A stretch of 64,000 bases of DNA. Source: Flavobacteriaceae bacterium. GTDB taxonomy: Bacteria > Bacteroidota > Bacteroidia > Flavobacteriales > Flavobacteriaceae. Shown one piece after another: positions 32,317-41,440 of this stretch. The position numbers and the translations under genes are program-made. Position 1 is the first letter of the stretch. Each line of letters opens with the position of its first letter. The DNA lies in NCBI GenBank assembly GCA_028279515.1, contig JANQNQ010000003.1, positions 186,001 through 250,000 on the forward strand, in the 5' to 3' direction. The notes beneath the pieces were generated by a model. It saw only the letters and a program-made list of their open reading frames with translations, searched no databases and was not told the origin of the DNA.

Positions 32317-33147
32317 TTACTTCGCATGTGTTTTATAGAACTCGTTGGCGTGTGCCAACAAACGTGTCTTCAATTCATTTTCTATAGCTCTGACAACTTC
32401 TGGAAACATAATTTGCTTCAACTCATCGCAATAGATCTTTTTCACCTCGGTTGCCAAAACTAAGGTATTTTTGAAATTTTCAGTTATAAATTTTAAGAAA
32501 TATCCATTTCCTTGAAAGGTATCGTTGATCTTGGCATCAGATTCTATCCCGTTGGGAAGTTTCATCTCAGACAAACTTTGCCTCCAAGATTCAATACTAT
32601 CACCAAATCGCTGATTGTCGACATTGGCCGTGCCGAGATTCCAGGTAGGAACATGACGATCCCAACGTCTCCAGTTGTAAGAATGCATATCATAGACCAC
32701 CGCAACACCAAACTTGGATTCTATCTTTTCGATCAATGCATGTACAACCCTATAAAAATTGGTATGTTTACTTAAACTTTCTTTGCGTTGTTTTTCGGGA
32801 AGTGGATGATGCCAGAGTTGTTTTCCCCAAGCGTCTTCATAAATAGCCGATTCAGGTGCACGATTAAGGTCATACTCAAAGCGAGAATCGCAACCAGCTA
32901 TTACTATCGGATACGACTGTACCATCTCTTTAGTAGCAGGGTCTTCTTCGAACCAACGATCGTATTCTGTGTGAATGCAATTGTCCCAAAGTTCTTCACG
33001 AAATTGGTGTCCGTCATGAACGGCACCACAAACATAAGGGACGTACTCATCTATTTTTACGGTGAAAGAATAATCATCCGATACAGCTTCGAAAGTACTC
33101 TCTTTTTGAATATTACCTATTATATCTTCAACTGATAGTTTAAGCAT
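32317..33147 (-). CDS. N-formylglutamate amidohydrolase family protein
   Basis: I take the ATG at 33147 (MLKLSVEDIIGNIQKES), giving 276 residues; a TTG further upstream at 33183 lies well inside the ligase gene. FGase-family motifs visible are HDGHQFREELWDNCIHTEYD, IAGCDSRFEYDLNRAPES and VVYDMHSYNWRRWD, the last containing metal-ligand His and Asp residues. The classical enzyme (HutG) hydrolyses N-formyl-L-glutamate in histidine breakdown. No other hut gene is present, and the operon partners are an ATP-grasp ligase and a metallopeptidase, so the real substrate is more likely an N-acylated or gamma-linked peptide (inference). It overlaps the ligase gene by 8 bases. Confidence 0.87.
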   Translation of the reverse strand: MLKLSVEDIIGNIQKESTFEAVSDDYSFTVKIDEYVPYVCGAVHDGHQFREELWDNCIHTEYDRWFEEDPATKEMVQSYPIVIAGCDSRFEYDLNRAPESAIYEDAWGKQLWHHPLPEKQRKESLSKHTNFYRVVHALIEKIESKFGVAVVYDMHSYNWRRWDRHVPTWNLGTANVDNQRFGDSIESWRQSLSEMKLPNGIESDAKINDTFQGNGYFLKFITENFKNTLVLATEVKKIYCDELKQIMFPEVVRAIENELKTRLLAHANEFYKTHAK

Positions 33148-34171
33148 CTTCGACGGTCTTTCTAAGCCTAGATCGGCGATCAAAAGCCTGAAGCTTATCT
33201 AATACTTTGCTCTCTATAAAGTCAATTACCTTACACTCTAGCTTCGCTTTGTACACCTTGTTCATATAGGTGATACCTCCTGGGCTCATCACATTGACTT
33301 CGACCAGTTTTCCGCCGATCACATCAATGCCGACAAAGAACAATCCGTCATTGACCAACTTCGGACCAATCTGTTTACAAAGTGCTTTTTCTTCTTTGGA
33401 CAAATGGTGTTTTGCGATGCTTCCGCCAGCGGTAACATTAGAACGATGATCCTCGGCACTAGGGATACGCCTCATTGCTCCGATAGGTTCACCATTGAGC
33501 AACAATATTCGAACATCACCTTGGTCTGCACCTTCGATATATTCTTGAAGAATTACATAATTAGAGCTTCCATCAGCATTAGTCACATAAAAGTCTAACA
33601 ATGATTTAATGTTTGACATGGCTGACTTCTCGATCAGGATCACTCCTGAACCTCCAAAGCCATTCAAGGGCTTTAATATCATCCTTTCGGCAGTAGATTC
33701 TTTGATCTGGTCAACAAGATACTGCTTGTTCTTCGAAACGTGTGTGGCTGGAATGATATTGCTATGCGAGTCACCGAATGCCGCCGTATAAAGCTTGTTG
33801 TTTGCTTCGCGTAACCCCTGTAGTGAATTCACGATGAAGACATCGTCTTTTACAGAGTCTAAGAAATTAAGCATGATAGGGTCCAATGGCGGATTGGCCC
33901 TCATGAAGATCACATCAAAACCGGCCAGTGGCAGCATTTCTTCACGAAGTATGGCCTTATTATAAAACGACTTCAAACTCGCTGGCACCTTTTCCATTCG
34001 GCTAATAACCGTACAAAAGGCATTGGTTACACTATTTCTGATCGTTAGATTGGCAGGAGAGCAAAGCGCTACCCCATGACCTCTTCTAGCACATTCTTTG
34101 ATAAGTGCAAGTGATGTATCGTTCTCAGGATCGATCTGCTCCCACGGATACATTAAAAAGCAAATATTCAT
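33140..34171 (-). CDS. GshB-like ATP-grasp ligase
   Basis: The ATG at 34171 gives MNICFLMYPWEQIDPENDTS, a pre-ATP-grasp fold typical of glutathione synthetase-like proteins; a TTG three codons earlier is also open. ATP-grasp features are RMILKPLNGFGGSGVILIE (glycine-rich loop), YVILQEYIEGADQGDVRILL and FFVGIDVIGGKLVEVNVMSP (Mg-binding Glu/Asn) followed by GGITYMNKVY. The chemistry is ATP-dependent formation of an amide bond through an acyl phosphate. Most Bacteroidota do not make glutathione and no gshA is here, so a different peptide product is likely. It is the first gene of a five-gene operon behind a good promoter at 34200-34230. Confidence 0.86.
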   Translation of the reverse strand: MNICFLMYPWEQIDPENDTSLALIKECARRGHGVALCSPANLTIRNSVTNAFCTVISRMEKVPASLKSFYNKAILREEMLPLAGFDVIFMRANPPLDPIMLNFLDSVKDDVFIVNSLQGLREANNKLYTAAFGDSHSNIIPATHVSKNKQYLVDQIKESTAERMILKPLNGFGGSGVILIEKSAMSNIKSLLDFYVTNADGSSNYVILQEYIEGADQGDVRILLLNGEPIGAMRRIPSAEDHRSNVTAGGSIAKHHLSKEEKALCKQIGPKLVNDGLFFVGIDVIGGKLVEVNVMSPGGITYMNKVYKAKLECKVIDFIESKVLDKLQAFDRRSRLRKTVEDA

Positions 34172-34199
34172 ACGAAACAATTTGGTTGACTACGTATTC

Positions 34200-34230
34200 T
34201 AAAGTTAAAAGAAAAAATTAAGAATCAAAA
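34200..34230 (-). promoter_or_regulatory. Promoter of the ATP-grasp/DUF1704 operon
   Basis: On the minus strand TTTTG (34230-34226) and TAACTTTA (34207-34200) are 18 bases apart, close to TTTG/TAnnTTTG with one mismatch in the last base of the -7 box. The start codon is 28 bases downstream. Confidence 0.5.
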
Positions 34231-34232
34231 GC

Positions 34233-35558
34233 TTATTTCACCTCTTCATAATGGTCATCCCAATCTTTCACTTTTGGCTTCCCTAGTTTGCCGACAGATT
34301 TTGCGACCATCATAGAAACAGTGGCGTCTCCCGTTACATTCACAACAGTTCTACACATATCTAAAGGTCGGTCGACTGCAAAGATCAACGCTAATCCTAT
34401 GGCTAATTTATCGGCAGGGAAACCGATGGCTTCCAAGACGATTACTAACATCACCATACCAGCTCCGGGTACTGCTGCTGATCCGATTGAAGCCAATAAA
34501 GCCGTAAGAACAATCGTTAGCTGACTTCCTAAAGTTAAATCATGACCAAGGGCTTGCGCTATAAAAACAGCGGCCACTCCTTGGTAAAGACTCGTACCAT
34601 CCATATTGATCGTTGCACCTACTGGCAGCACGAAACTTGAGACTTCCTTATCAACACCAATATGTTCTTCAACACGCTCCATAGTCACTGGCAGTGTTGC
34701 CGCACTTGAGCTAGTGGAAAAAGCTAATAACTGCGCTGGGCTTATTTCTTTTAAAAACCAGAATGGATTTTTCTTGGTATAAGATGAAACCACGATCACA
34801 TAAAAAACAATCATTAGCACCAACCCTAATACCACGACGCCTGCATATTTTAGAAGCGCCAATAATAGGTCTGGGTCTCCAGAACTCACCACTACATTCG
34901 CCAATAAGGCAAATACAGCTACTGGAGCCGTTAGCATGATCAGATCAACCATTTTTAGCACTACGTCATTCAATGAATCAAAGAAGTTTTTAAGAGGGGC
35001 TGCAGATTTCTCTCCAATCAGGAGCATCGATATTCCAAAAAGGATAGTGAAGAAAATCACTTGCAGCATCGATTTGTTCTCTCCCATGGCCTTTATTGCA
35101 TTGTCTGGAACCATATCTACAAGAAACTGTAAAGGTCCGCTTTCCTTTTGACGCGTTGCTTCGGCTATCTTCGATTGTACGCCGCTATCAGAAGCATAGG
35201 TCTCTGTAAGCTTTGCGATGGTCTCGTCAGACACCCCATTACCGGGTTGCAATACATTGACCAAAAGCAATCCGATGGTAATCGCAATTACTGTGGTGAA
35301 AACATAGATCCCGATGGTTCGAAGTCCAATATCTCGAAATTTTGAAATGTCCTTAAGATCAGAAATCCCTTTTATCAAGGAAGCCAAAATCAACGGAATC
35401 GCAATGAGCTTCAACAACTTGACAAAAATGGTCCCTAACGGATTGATCCAATCTACTACGAATTCTTTTCCGCCAGAAACGAACATCATTCCGAAGCCAA
35501 AGGCCAAACCAAGGAACATTCCGATGAGGATCTTCCAGTGCAATGCGAGTTTTTTCAT
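34233..35558 (-). CDS. Dicarboxylate/amino acid:cation symporter (DAACS family)
   Basis: The 441-residue membrane protein has the GltP/DctA plan. The helical hairpin HP1 region is seen in LLAFSTSSSAATLPVTMERV, the NMDGT motif in VGATINMDGTSLYQGVAAVF, and hairpin HP2 in GSAAVPGAGMVMLVIVLEAI; DRPLDMCRTVVNVTGDATVS is the last helix with the substrate Asp/Arg pair. It takes up C4-dicarboxylates or glutamate/aspartate with Na+ or H+ by an elevator mechanism in the inner membrane. It stands between aroC and the ATP-grasp operon on the same strand; the operon promoter lies just past its start side, so it is separate. Confidence 0.93.
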   Translation of the reverse strand: MKKLALHWKILIGMFLGLAFGFGMMFVSGGKEFVVDWINPLGTIFVKLLKLIAIPLILASLIKGISDLKDISKFRDIGLRTIGIYVFTTVIAITIGLLLVNVLQPGNGVSDETIAKLTETYASDSGVQSKIAEATRQKESGPLQFLVDMVPDNAIKAMGENKSMLQVIFFTILFGISMLLIGEKSAAPLKNFFDSLNDVVLKMVDLIMLTAPVAVFALLANVVVSSGDPDLLLALLKYAGVVVLGLVLMIVFYVIVVSSYTKKNPFWFLKEISPAQLLAFSTSSSAATLPVTMERVEEHIGVDKEVSSFVLPVGATINMDGTSLYQGVAAVFIAQALGHDLTLGSQLTIVLTALLASIGSAAVPGAGMVMLVIVLEAIGFPADKLAIGLALIFAVDRPLDMCRTVVNVTGDATVSMMVAKSVGKLGKPKVKDWDDHYEEVK

Positions 35559-35600
35559 ATAACAAAGTGTTGTGCTACTTCTACTTAAAGAAACAACCGT

Positions 35601-36665
35601 TTAAATTTTTATCGTTCTGTTTAACAAAGTATAATCTGCCAAGACCAAGGCCATCATGGCTTCTACAATGGGCACGGCTCTAGGTACGACACATGGATCG
35701 TGACGTCCCTTACCTTGAGTCGTAACGGGATTGCCTTCCTTATCAATCGTCTCATACGGCTGTATGATTGTGGCCACTGGTTTAAAGGCTACATTGAAGT
35801 AAATATCCATTCCGTTGCTGATTCCTCCTTGAATTCCCCCGCTGTAGTTGGTCTTTGTTGTTCCGTCTGAATTGTACTGGTCATTATGCTCGCTTCCTTT
35901 CATTGCACAGCCAGCAAATCCGCTGCCATATTCAAAGCCTTTTACGGCGTTGATCGAAAGCATCGCCTTGCCGATTTCTGCATGCAGTTTATCAAAAACG
36001 GGCTCTCCTAGACCAATCGGTACATTTTCCGCCACGCAAGTAATGACGCCTCCTACGGTGTCTCCTTGTTTGCGAATGTCTTTGATATACGATTCCATTT
36101 GAGCCGCCATCTGGGCATCAGCGCAACGTACTGGATTCTTTTCAATTTCTGAAAAGTTCAACTCAGTATAAGGGGTGTCTAATTTTAAATCTCCAACAGC
36201 CGAAACATAGGCCGTGATCTTAATTTCTTTTAAAAATTGCTTGGCGATCGCTCCTGCCACTACTCTACTGGCCGTTTCACGCGCCGAACTTCTTCCGCCC
36301 CCGCGATAGTCGCGAAATCCATACTTCTGATCGTATACATAGTCGGCATGACTCGGTCGATACGAGTCTTTGATGTGCGAATAATCCTTTGATTTTTGAT
36401 TGGTGTTGTGAATCGCAAAACCAATGGGTGTTCCTGTGGTTTTTCCTTCAAATATTCCAGAATAGAATTCAACCGCATCGGGCTCTTTTCGCTGTGTGAC
36501 GATTGCCGATTGCCCAGGTTTTCTTCGATCTAGCTCTCGCTGAATCGCGTCGAAGTCAAGTTCAATTCCTGCAGGACATCCATCTATTACGCCGCCGAGG
36601 GCTCTACCGTGCGACTCTCCGAAAGTAGTCAGTTTAAAAAGGTTTCCGAAGGAATTTCCTGCCAT
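35601..36665 (-). CDS. aroC: Chorismate synthase
   Basis: The start [20 protein letters not shown] and [19 protein letters not shown] are the chorismate synthase signature 1; [40 protein letters not shown] and [20 protein letters not shown] are the other two conserved blocks, with FMN-binding Arg and Ser residues. The enzyme converts EPSP to chorismate with reduced FMN, the last step of the shikimate pathway. Length 354 is normal. No other aro gene is nearby, as is common in Bacteroidota. It has a textbook promoter at 36682-36711. Confidence 0.97.
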   Translation of the reverse strand: MAGNSFGNLFKLTTFGESHGRALGGVIDGCPAGIELDFDAIQRELDRRKPGQSAIVTQRKEPDAVEFYSGIFEGKTTGTPIGFAIHNTNQKSKDYSHIKDSYRPSHADYVYDQKYGFRDYRGGGRSSARETASRVVAGAIAKQFLKEIKITAYVSAVGDLKLDTPYTELNFSEIEKNPVRCADAQMAAQMESYIKDIRKQGDTVGGVITCVAENVPIGLGEPVFDKLHAEIGKAMLSINAVKGFEYGSGFAGCAMKGSEHNDQYNSDGTTKTNYSGGIQGGISNGMDIYFNVAFKPVATIIQPYETIDKEGNPVTTQGKGRHDPCVVPRAVPIVEAMMALVLADYTLLNRTIKI

Positions 36666-36681
36666 AGAATGCTATTTTAAA

Positions 36682-36711
36682 CAAATGTAAATTTTAAATC
36701 AGAGAAACAAA
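36682..36711 (-). promoter_or_regulatory. Promoter of aroC
   Basis: Minus strand: TTTG (36711-36708), 18-base spacer, TACATTTG (36689-36682). Both boxes fit the Bacteroidota consensus exactly. The ATG follows 17 bases after the -7 box. Confidence 0.65.
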
Positions 36712-36852
36712 AATCAAAGTTGGTAATACTCTGGTAATCTTGCGAATGGTTGTTGATAATAACTTAACGATCAACTGACCATTACTTAATTGCTGCGTAA
36801 ACTTCAATTAATAGCAGTAGTCGTTTTTTGCAACATAAATACGTCTACCACA

Positions 36853-37683
36853 TTGAGAAAGCGCAAAATAGAGATCGCCGTTATATCTGATGTCCACTTG
36901 GGGACCTACGGCTGCCATGCCGAAGAATTGTTGTCGTACTTGAATAGTATCAAACCCAAAAAACTGATCCTTAATGGAGACATTATCGACATTTGGCAGT
37001 TTCGAAAGCGGTTTTTCCCTAAAGCGCATCTGCAAGTAATAAAGAAGATCATCGACCTTTCGGTAAAGGGTACTCAAATCTATTACGTTACAGGTAACCA
37101 TGATGAGATGTTGCGACGTTTTAGCAATACAAAACTTGGCAATATTTCGATCGTTGACAAAATGGTCTTTAACCTTGACGGAAAGAAGGCTTGGGTCTTT
37201 CACGGTGACGTTTTTGACGCTTCGATCCAACACTCTAAATGGCTCGCCAAACTGGGCGGCTGGGGCTATGACTTCTTGATTCTTTTAAACCGATGGATCA
37301 ATTGGGCCCTGGTCAAAATGGGAAGAGAGAAGTATTCCCTTTCCAAAAAAATCAAAGAGAATGTAAAGAAGGCCGTAAAATACATCAAGGATTTCGAGCA
37401 AGTGGCTGCTGACCTGGCGATTGAACAAGGCTACAAATACGTTATTTGCGGACATATTCATCAACCGAAATTGGTTAATAAGGTAAATGCCAACGGATAT
37501 ACCATGTACCTAAACTCTGGGGATTGGGTCGAGAACCTAACTGCGTTAGAATACAACAACAAACGTTGGAAACTGTACAGTTTTGCCGAAGATCACCTCT
37601 CTCCCTTCTATGCCGATGAGGACTTAAAGGCGATGGATTATAAAGAGTTGTTGGCCGCCATCACCATTGTTGGGAAGAAATAA
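36853..37683 (+). CDS. Metallophosphoesterase, UDP-2,3-diacylglucosamine hydrolase-like
   Basis: The core begins IEIAVISDVHLGTYGCHAEE, followed by LILNGDIIDIWQFRKRFFPK, IYYVTGNHDEMLR, VFHGDVFDASI and VICGHIHQPK. These are the Asp/His/Asn metal ligands of the calcineurin-like family in LpxH order. The likely reaction removes UMP from UDP-diacylglucosamine in lipid A synthesis, though LpxH2-like proteins of Bacteroidota are less certain. I place the start at the TTG 36853 (Met-Arg-Lys-Arg-Lys), because upstream in-frame codons back to TTG 36790 give residues that do not belong to the fold. Its stop codon abuts the stop codon of the convergent FAD/Fe-S gene. Confidence 0.83.
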   Translation: MRKRKIEIAVISDVHLGTYGCHAEELLSYLNSIKPKKLILNGDIIDIWQFRKRFFPKAHLQVIKKIIDLSVKGTQIYYVTGNHDEMLRRFSNTKLGNISIVDKMVFNLDGKKAWVFHGDVFDASIQHSKWLAKLGGWGYDFLILLNRWINWALVKMGREKYSLSKKIKENVKKAVKYIKDFEQVAADLAIEQGYKYVICGHIHQPKLVNKVNANGYTMYLNSGDWVENLTALEYNNKRWKLYSFAEDHLSPFYADEDLKAMDYKELLAAITIVGKK

Positions 37684-40608
37684 TTATTTCAAGGCATTTC
37701 GTAAAATGGTTATAGGGTGAAGAGCCTCACGAGTGGTTCCGTCCTTTATCTGATGCCTACAGCTTGTTCCATTGGCCGCTATAATGGTTGCTTCGGAAAC
37801 GTTTCGGATCGCCGGAAACAATACTTGCTCACCCACTTCCATACTTACTTCATAGTGTTCCTTTTCATAACCGAAAGACCCTGCCATGCCGCAACAGCCC
37901 GAATTTATCACTGAAACTTCGTAATTCGCCGGAAGCCCTAAAACAGCAAGGCTATCTTCTTGATTCCCTAAGGCCTTTTGATGACAGTGTCCGTGAAAGG
38001 TAATGTTGAGCGGTTTGTCAGTGAAGAGACTTTTGTCTATCGCGCCAGCCTCTATCTCTTTCTTCAGGAATTCTTCAATCATAAAGCAATTTTCAGCCAA
38101 TGCCCGTGCCTTTTCGGGCTGATCCGCCAGTCGAATGTATTCATCTCTAAAAGATAAAATAGCGGATGGTTCAATTCCAACCAAAGGAATCTCAGAAGAA
38201 ACCACTACCGAAAAGATAGAAACGTTCTTATTTGCTACTTGTTTAGCTTCGGCTAAAAAACCTTTGGAAATAAAGGTTCTTCCACTTTCTTCGTGATCCA
38301 GAATGTGAACTTTATAACCCAATCCATGCAGCAAGTCAATAGCATCTTGTGCGATATCAGCATCATAGTATTTTGAGAATTCATCTAAGAATAAAACTAA
38401 AGATTTGTTTTTATCAAATAATTGATTTTTAAGCAATTGAACACTTTTAATTAAACTATTATTTGAAATTAAAGGTAATGCTCTTTTCGAGCTGACTCCC
38501 AAGATTTTTTTTAGTATGCCCCCCGTAATTCCTCCTGAAATTAGTGCATTTGAAACTGCTGGAAACTTGGAGGCCAATCGATTCCATTTATTGGAGTTTG
38601 CAAAAAACTTATCCCGAAAAGAACTCCCATATTCTTGTTGATATTGATATAGGAATTCTACTTTGAGTGCAGCCACATCTACATTACTTGGACATTCACT
38701 GGCACATGCCTTACAGCTAAGACATAAGTCGAACACCTCTTTTAGTTCGTGATGCGAAAATCGATTTGCCTTTGAAGAGTTTGTCAAAAACTCACGCAGT
38801 GCATTGGCCCGCGCTCGTGTGGTGTGTTTTTCGTCTCTAGTGGCATGATAACTCGGGCACATAGCTCCGTTAGCTGTTGGCAGTTTCCTACAATCGCCAG
38901 AACCGTTGCATTTTTCAGTAGCGCGAAGTATCCCTTCAGAATCTGAGAAATCTAACAACGTTTCAATGTTTGGTTCTTCTCTGTCGGGTACATATCGTAG
39001 GCTTTCATCCATTTTAGGCGGATTGACGATCTTTCCAGGATTGAAAATGTTTTGTGGGTCGAAAGCCGTCTTTATCTTCTTTAAGACTTCGTAGTTTGCC
39101 TCTCCGATTATCAGTGGAATAAACTCAGCTCGTACGATACCATCACCATGTTCCCCACTTAACGATCCTTTGTATTTTTTTACCAAATCAACCACGTCCT
39201 CGGTAATCTTTCGAAACAAGGTAACGTCTTCGCTCTTTTTCAGGTCCAAAATCGGGCGTAAGTGAAGCTCTCCCGCCCCAGCATGCGCATAATACACTGC
39301 TTCCTGACCATGTTCTTTCATCAACGCAGTAAATTCAGAAATGTAAGAAGACAAGTCTTTGAGCGCCACGGCCGTATCCTCAATACATGCCACGGCTTTT
39401 CGATCACCTACCATATTTCCTAGAAGGCCTAGCCCAGCTTTACGCAGTTCCATAGCCTTGTCTATTTCTACTCCTTTCAATATGGGAAAGGCATAACTCA
39501 ATCCCGATAATTTCAAGGTGTTGACCAATTGCTCTGCCTGTTTTAAAGCGTCCTTTTCAGTTTCTGCACGTACTTCGAGCATAAGGATGGCCTTAGGGTC
39601 ACCTTCTACAAAGAAGCGGTTTTTTTGCTGCGTCAGATTGTCTTTTGTACAATCCAATATCGTTTTGTCCATCATTTCGCAAGTGAACAAATTATGCTCC
39701 ATTACGGGCTGAACAGCCTTAAGACAAGAAGAAATGCTATCAAAATGGGCAGCGACCATCACGCAATTTTCGGGAGGCAATAGGTCCAATTGTAGTGTGA
39801 TTTCGGTTGTAAACGCCAATGTGCCCTCGCTTCCGGATAAGAGCTTGCACATATTGAAAGTTTGGCCGTCTTCGACAAAAGGTTCAGACAACAACAACTC
39901 GTCGATGGCATATCCTGTATTTCTTCTGTGAATCTCCCTTGAAGGAAAATGTTCGAGTATTGCTTCCTTTGTACCGGGTGCTGAAAGGGTTTTATCAATC
40001 GTACGATATATGTTTCCTTCTAAACCTTCCTCTTTGCATTTCTCTTCAAAAGTTTCCGTAGAAATAGGCTCAAATACAGCTTCACTACCATCCGATAGTA
40101 GCGTTTTAAGTCTTATGACCTTGTCGCGGGTTACTCCGTACTGAATGGATGTAGTCCCTGAAGAGTTGTTACCTACCATCCCTCCTATCATACAGCGATT
40201 GGAGGTTGAAGTATTCGGACCAAAAAAGAGTCCGAAGGGTTTTAAGTACGTATTGAGCTCGTCACGAATGACTCCAGGTTGTACGGTGACCGTTCGTTCC
40301 TTCTCATTGATATCCAATATCCTTGTAAAGTGCTTTGAGACGTCGACCACAATTCCTTCACCCACGCATTGTCCGGCCAATGAAGTGCCGGCTGTCCTGG
40401 GGATGAGAGAAGCATCTGTTTTTGACGCAAACTGAATCAACTTCTTGAGATCTTGTTCATTTTTCGGATACGCTACTGCCAATGGTAACTTTCGATATAC
40501 AGAAGCATCTGTCGCATACAGCGTTTGATGCAGCGAGTCCCAATGAAGCTCGCCAGAGAGGTGTGACTTTAATGATTCTAATTCAGTGGTCTTTTTCAAG
40601 CTGGTCAT
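37684..40608 (-). CDS. FAD-linked oxidase fused to Fe-S/CCG domain (D-lactate/glycolate dehydrogenase type)
   Basis: Domains in order: FAD-binding PCMH domain (about residues 25-230: PLAVAYPKNEQDLKKLIQFA, RTAGTSLAGQCVGEGIVVDV, GGMVGNNSSGTTSIQYG); FAD-oxidase C-terminal domain (about 260-540, with GEHGDGIVRAEFIP); ferredoxin-like domain (about 570-680, with FDLCLSCKACASECPSNVD); and a CCG domain (about 740-970, with GHCHQKALGN and NSGCCGMAGSFGYEKEHYE). The fusion oxidises a 2-hydroxy acid, most likely D-lactate or glycolate, and passes electrons through the clusters to quinone or cytochrome. Similar to Dld-II/YdiJ proteins (about 1000 residues). It is a single gene with a promoter box at 40623-40630. 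The substrate is inferred. Confidence 0.9.
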   Translation of the reverse strand: MTSLKKTTELESLKSHLSGELHWDSLHQTLYATDASVYRKLPLAVAYPKNEQDLKKLIQFASKTDASLIPRTAGTSLAGQCVGEGIVVDVSKHFTRILDINEKERTVTVQPGVIRDELNTYLKPFGLFFGPNTSTSNRCMIGGMVGNNSSGTTSIQYGVTRDKVIRLKTLLSDGSEAVFEPISTETFEEKCKEEGLEGNIYRTIDKTLSAPGTKEAILEHFPSREIHRRNTGYAIDELLLSEPFVEDGQTFNMCKLLSGSEGTLAFTTEITLQLDLLPPENCVMVAAHFDSISSCLKAVQPVMEHNLFTCEMMDKTILDCTKDNLTQQKNRFFVEGDPKAILMLEVRAETEKDALKQAEQLVNTLKLSGLSYAFPILKGVEIDKAMELRKAGLGLLGNMVGDRKAVACIEDTAVALKDLSSYISEFTALMKEHGQEAVYYAHAGAGELHLRPILDLKKSEDVTLFRKITEDVVDLVKKYKGSLSGEHGDGIVRAEFIPLIIGEANYEVLKKIKTAFDPQNIFNPGKIVNPPKMDESLRYVPDREEPNIETLLDFSDSEGILRATEKCNGSGDCRKLPTANGAMCPSYHATRDEKHTTRARANALREFLTNSSKANRFSHHELKEVFDLCLSCKACASECPSNVDVAALKVEFLYQYQQEYGSSFRDKFFANSNKWNRLASKFPAVSNALISGGITGGILKKILGVSSKRALPLISNNSLIKSVQLLKNQLFDKNKSLVLFLDEFSKYYDADIAQDAIDLLHGLGYKVHILDHEESGRTFISKGFLAEAKQVANKNVSIFSVVVSSEIPLVGIEPSAILSFRDEYIRLADQPEKARALAENCFMIEEFLKKEIEAGAIDKSLFTDKPLNITFHGHCHQKALGNQEDSLAVLGLPANYEVSVINSGCCGMAGSFGYEKEHYEVSMEVGEQVLFPAIRNVSEATIIAANGTSCRHQIKDGTTREALHPITILRNALK

Positions 40609-40622
40609 AAATATGTGTCCTA

Positions 40623-40630
40623 CAAAAATA
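40623..40630 (-). promoter_or_regulatory. -7 box of the FAD/Fe-S dehydrogenase gene
   Basis: TATTTTTG on the minus strand (40630-40623) fits TAnnTTTG and lies 14 bases before the ATG at 40608. Confidence 0.45.
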
Positions 40631-40834
40631 GCATTCCATTGAGTATCTGAACAGAAATGTATCGAAAACTCTCAGCATGCAATAATATCTTCGTAAAAAG
40701 CGGGGTCTGGTCCTTGGTTTTTCTATCCCAACAAAATATGGTACGCTTTTTGAAAATAAGAGCGATAATATGTCACAAAACACAATTATGTGAGACATAT
40801 AACGTTAACTAATTTGTAATTAATACCTTATCAG

Positions 40835-41323
40835 ATGAAAAACTTGATTATTACCGCAGTGCTATTTATGACTGCTATTTTGGGGGCTAATGCACAAAAC
40901 ATTTCTAAGAACGCATTAGGATTACGCCTAGGCGACAACGACGGTTTCGGAGCAGAGATATCGTATCAAAGAGGTCTCTCTGAAAACAACCGACTTGAGT
41001 TCGATCTTGGATGGAGAAACAATGACAATTTTGATGCCTTTAGACTTACCGGACTCTATCAATGGGTTTGGAGGCTTGATGGCAACTTCAACTGGTATGC
41101 TGGTGTAGGTGGAGGAATCGGAAGCGTTAGCTACGATGACAACTTTCCAGGAAACGACGGGTCAGAATTCTTTGCCTTAGTGGCTGGAGACATAGGAATC
41201 GAATATGACTTTGACATTCCACTACTAATTTCTCTAGACTTTAGGCCCGAAATTGGGTTCAACGATACCATTAGCGATGACCTCGATTTTGATATCGCCC
41301 TGGGGATACGCTATCAGTTTTAA
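40835..41323 (+). CDS. Small outer-membrane beta-barrel protein
   Basis: A signal peptide (MKNLIITAVLFMTAILGANA, cleaved before QNISK) precedes about 140 residues of alternating strands: ALGLRLGDNDGFGAEISYQR, NNRLEFDLGWRNNDNFDAFR, TGLYQWVWRLD, WYAGVGGGIGSV and a final ALGIRYQF. The C-terminal aromatic residue (Phe162) and the pattern of aromatic-ended strands predict an eight-stranded OmpA/OmpW-like barrel. Acidic turns (GNDGSE, DDLDFD) face outside. There is no peptidoglycan domain. Function is unknown. It is a single gene with a strong terminator at 41343-41371. Confidence 0.82.
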   Translation: MKNLIITAVLFMTAILGANAQNISKNALGLRLGDNDGFGAEISYQRGLSENNRLEFDLGWRNNDNFDAFRLTGLYQWVWRLDGNFNWYAGVGGGIGSVSYDDNFPGNDGSEFFALVAGDIGIEYDFDIPLLISLDFRPEIGFNDTISDDLDFDIALGIRYQF

Positions 41324-41342
41324 TACGAATCACATACACATC

Positions 41343-41371
41343 AAACCTCCTGAATTTCAGGAGGTTTTTTT
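41343..41371 (+). terminator. Rho-independent terminator of the outer-membrane protein gene
   Basis: AAACCTCCTGA (41343-41353) pairs perfectly with TCAGGAGGTTT (41357-41367) around a 3-base loop, followed by a T-run. Confidence 0.9.
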
Positions 41372-41410
41372 GTTAAACATTTTTTTAACTTCTTTTTAGT
41401 TGTGATTGCC

Positions 41411-41418
41411 TAAATTTG
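41411..41418 (+). promoter_or_regulatory. -7 box of the TlpA-like gene
   Basis: TAAATTTG at 41411-41418 fits TAnnTTTG, 22 bases before the ATG at 41441. The T-rich stretch at 41381-41398 may supply the -33 element. Confidence 0.45.
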
Positions 41419-41440
41419 CGGTAAATCAAATCATGTAATA

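Noticed and set aside
33147-33183. Upstream TTG start for the N-formylglutamate amidohydrolase gene
   Set aside because: It would extend the overlap with the ligase gene to 44 bases and adds residues not expected for the family; the ATG at 33147 is better.
40740-40800. Imperfect palindrome near TGTCACAAAACACAATTATG as an operator
   Set aside because: Arms match only partly, and no regulator gene or second copy supports it.
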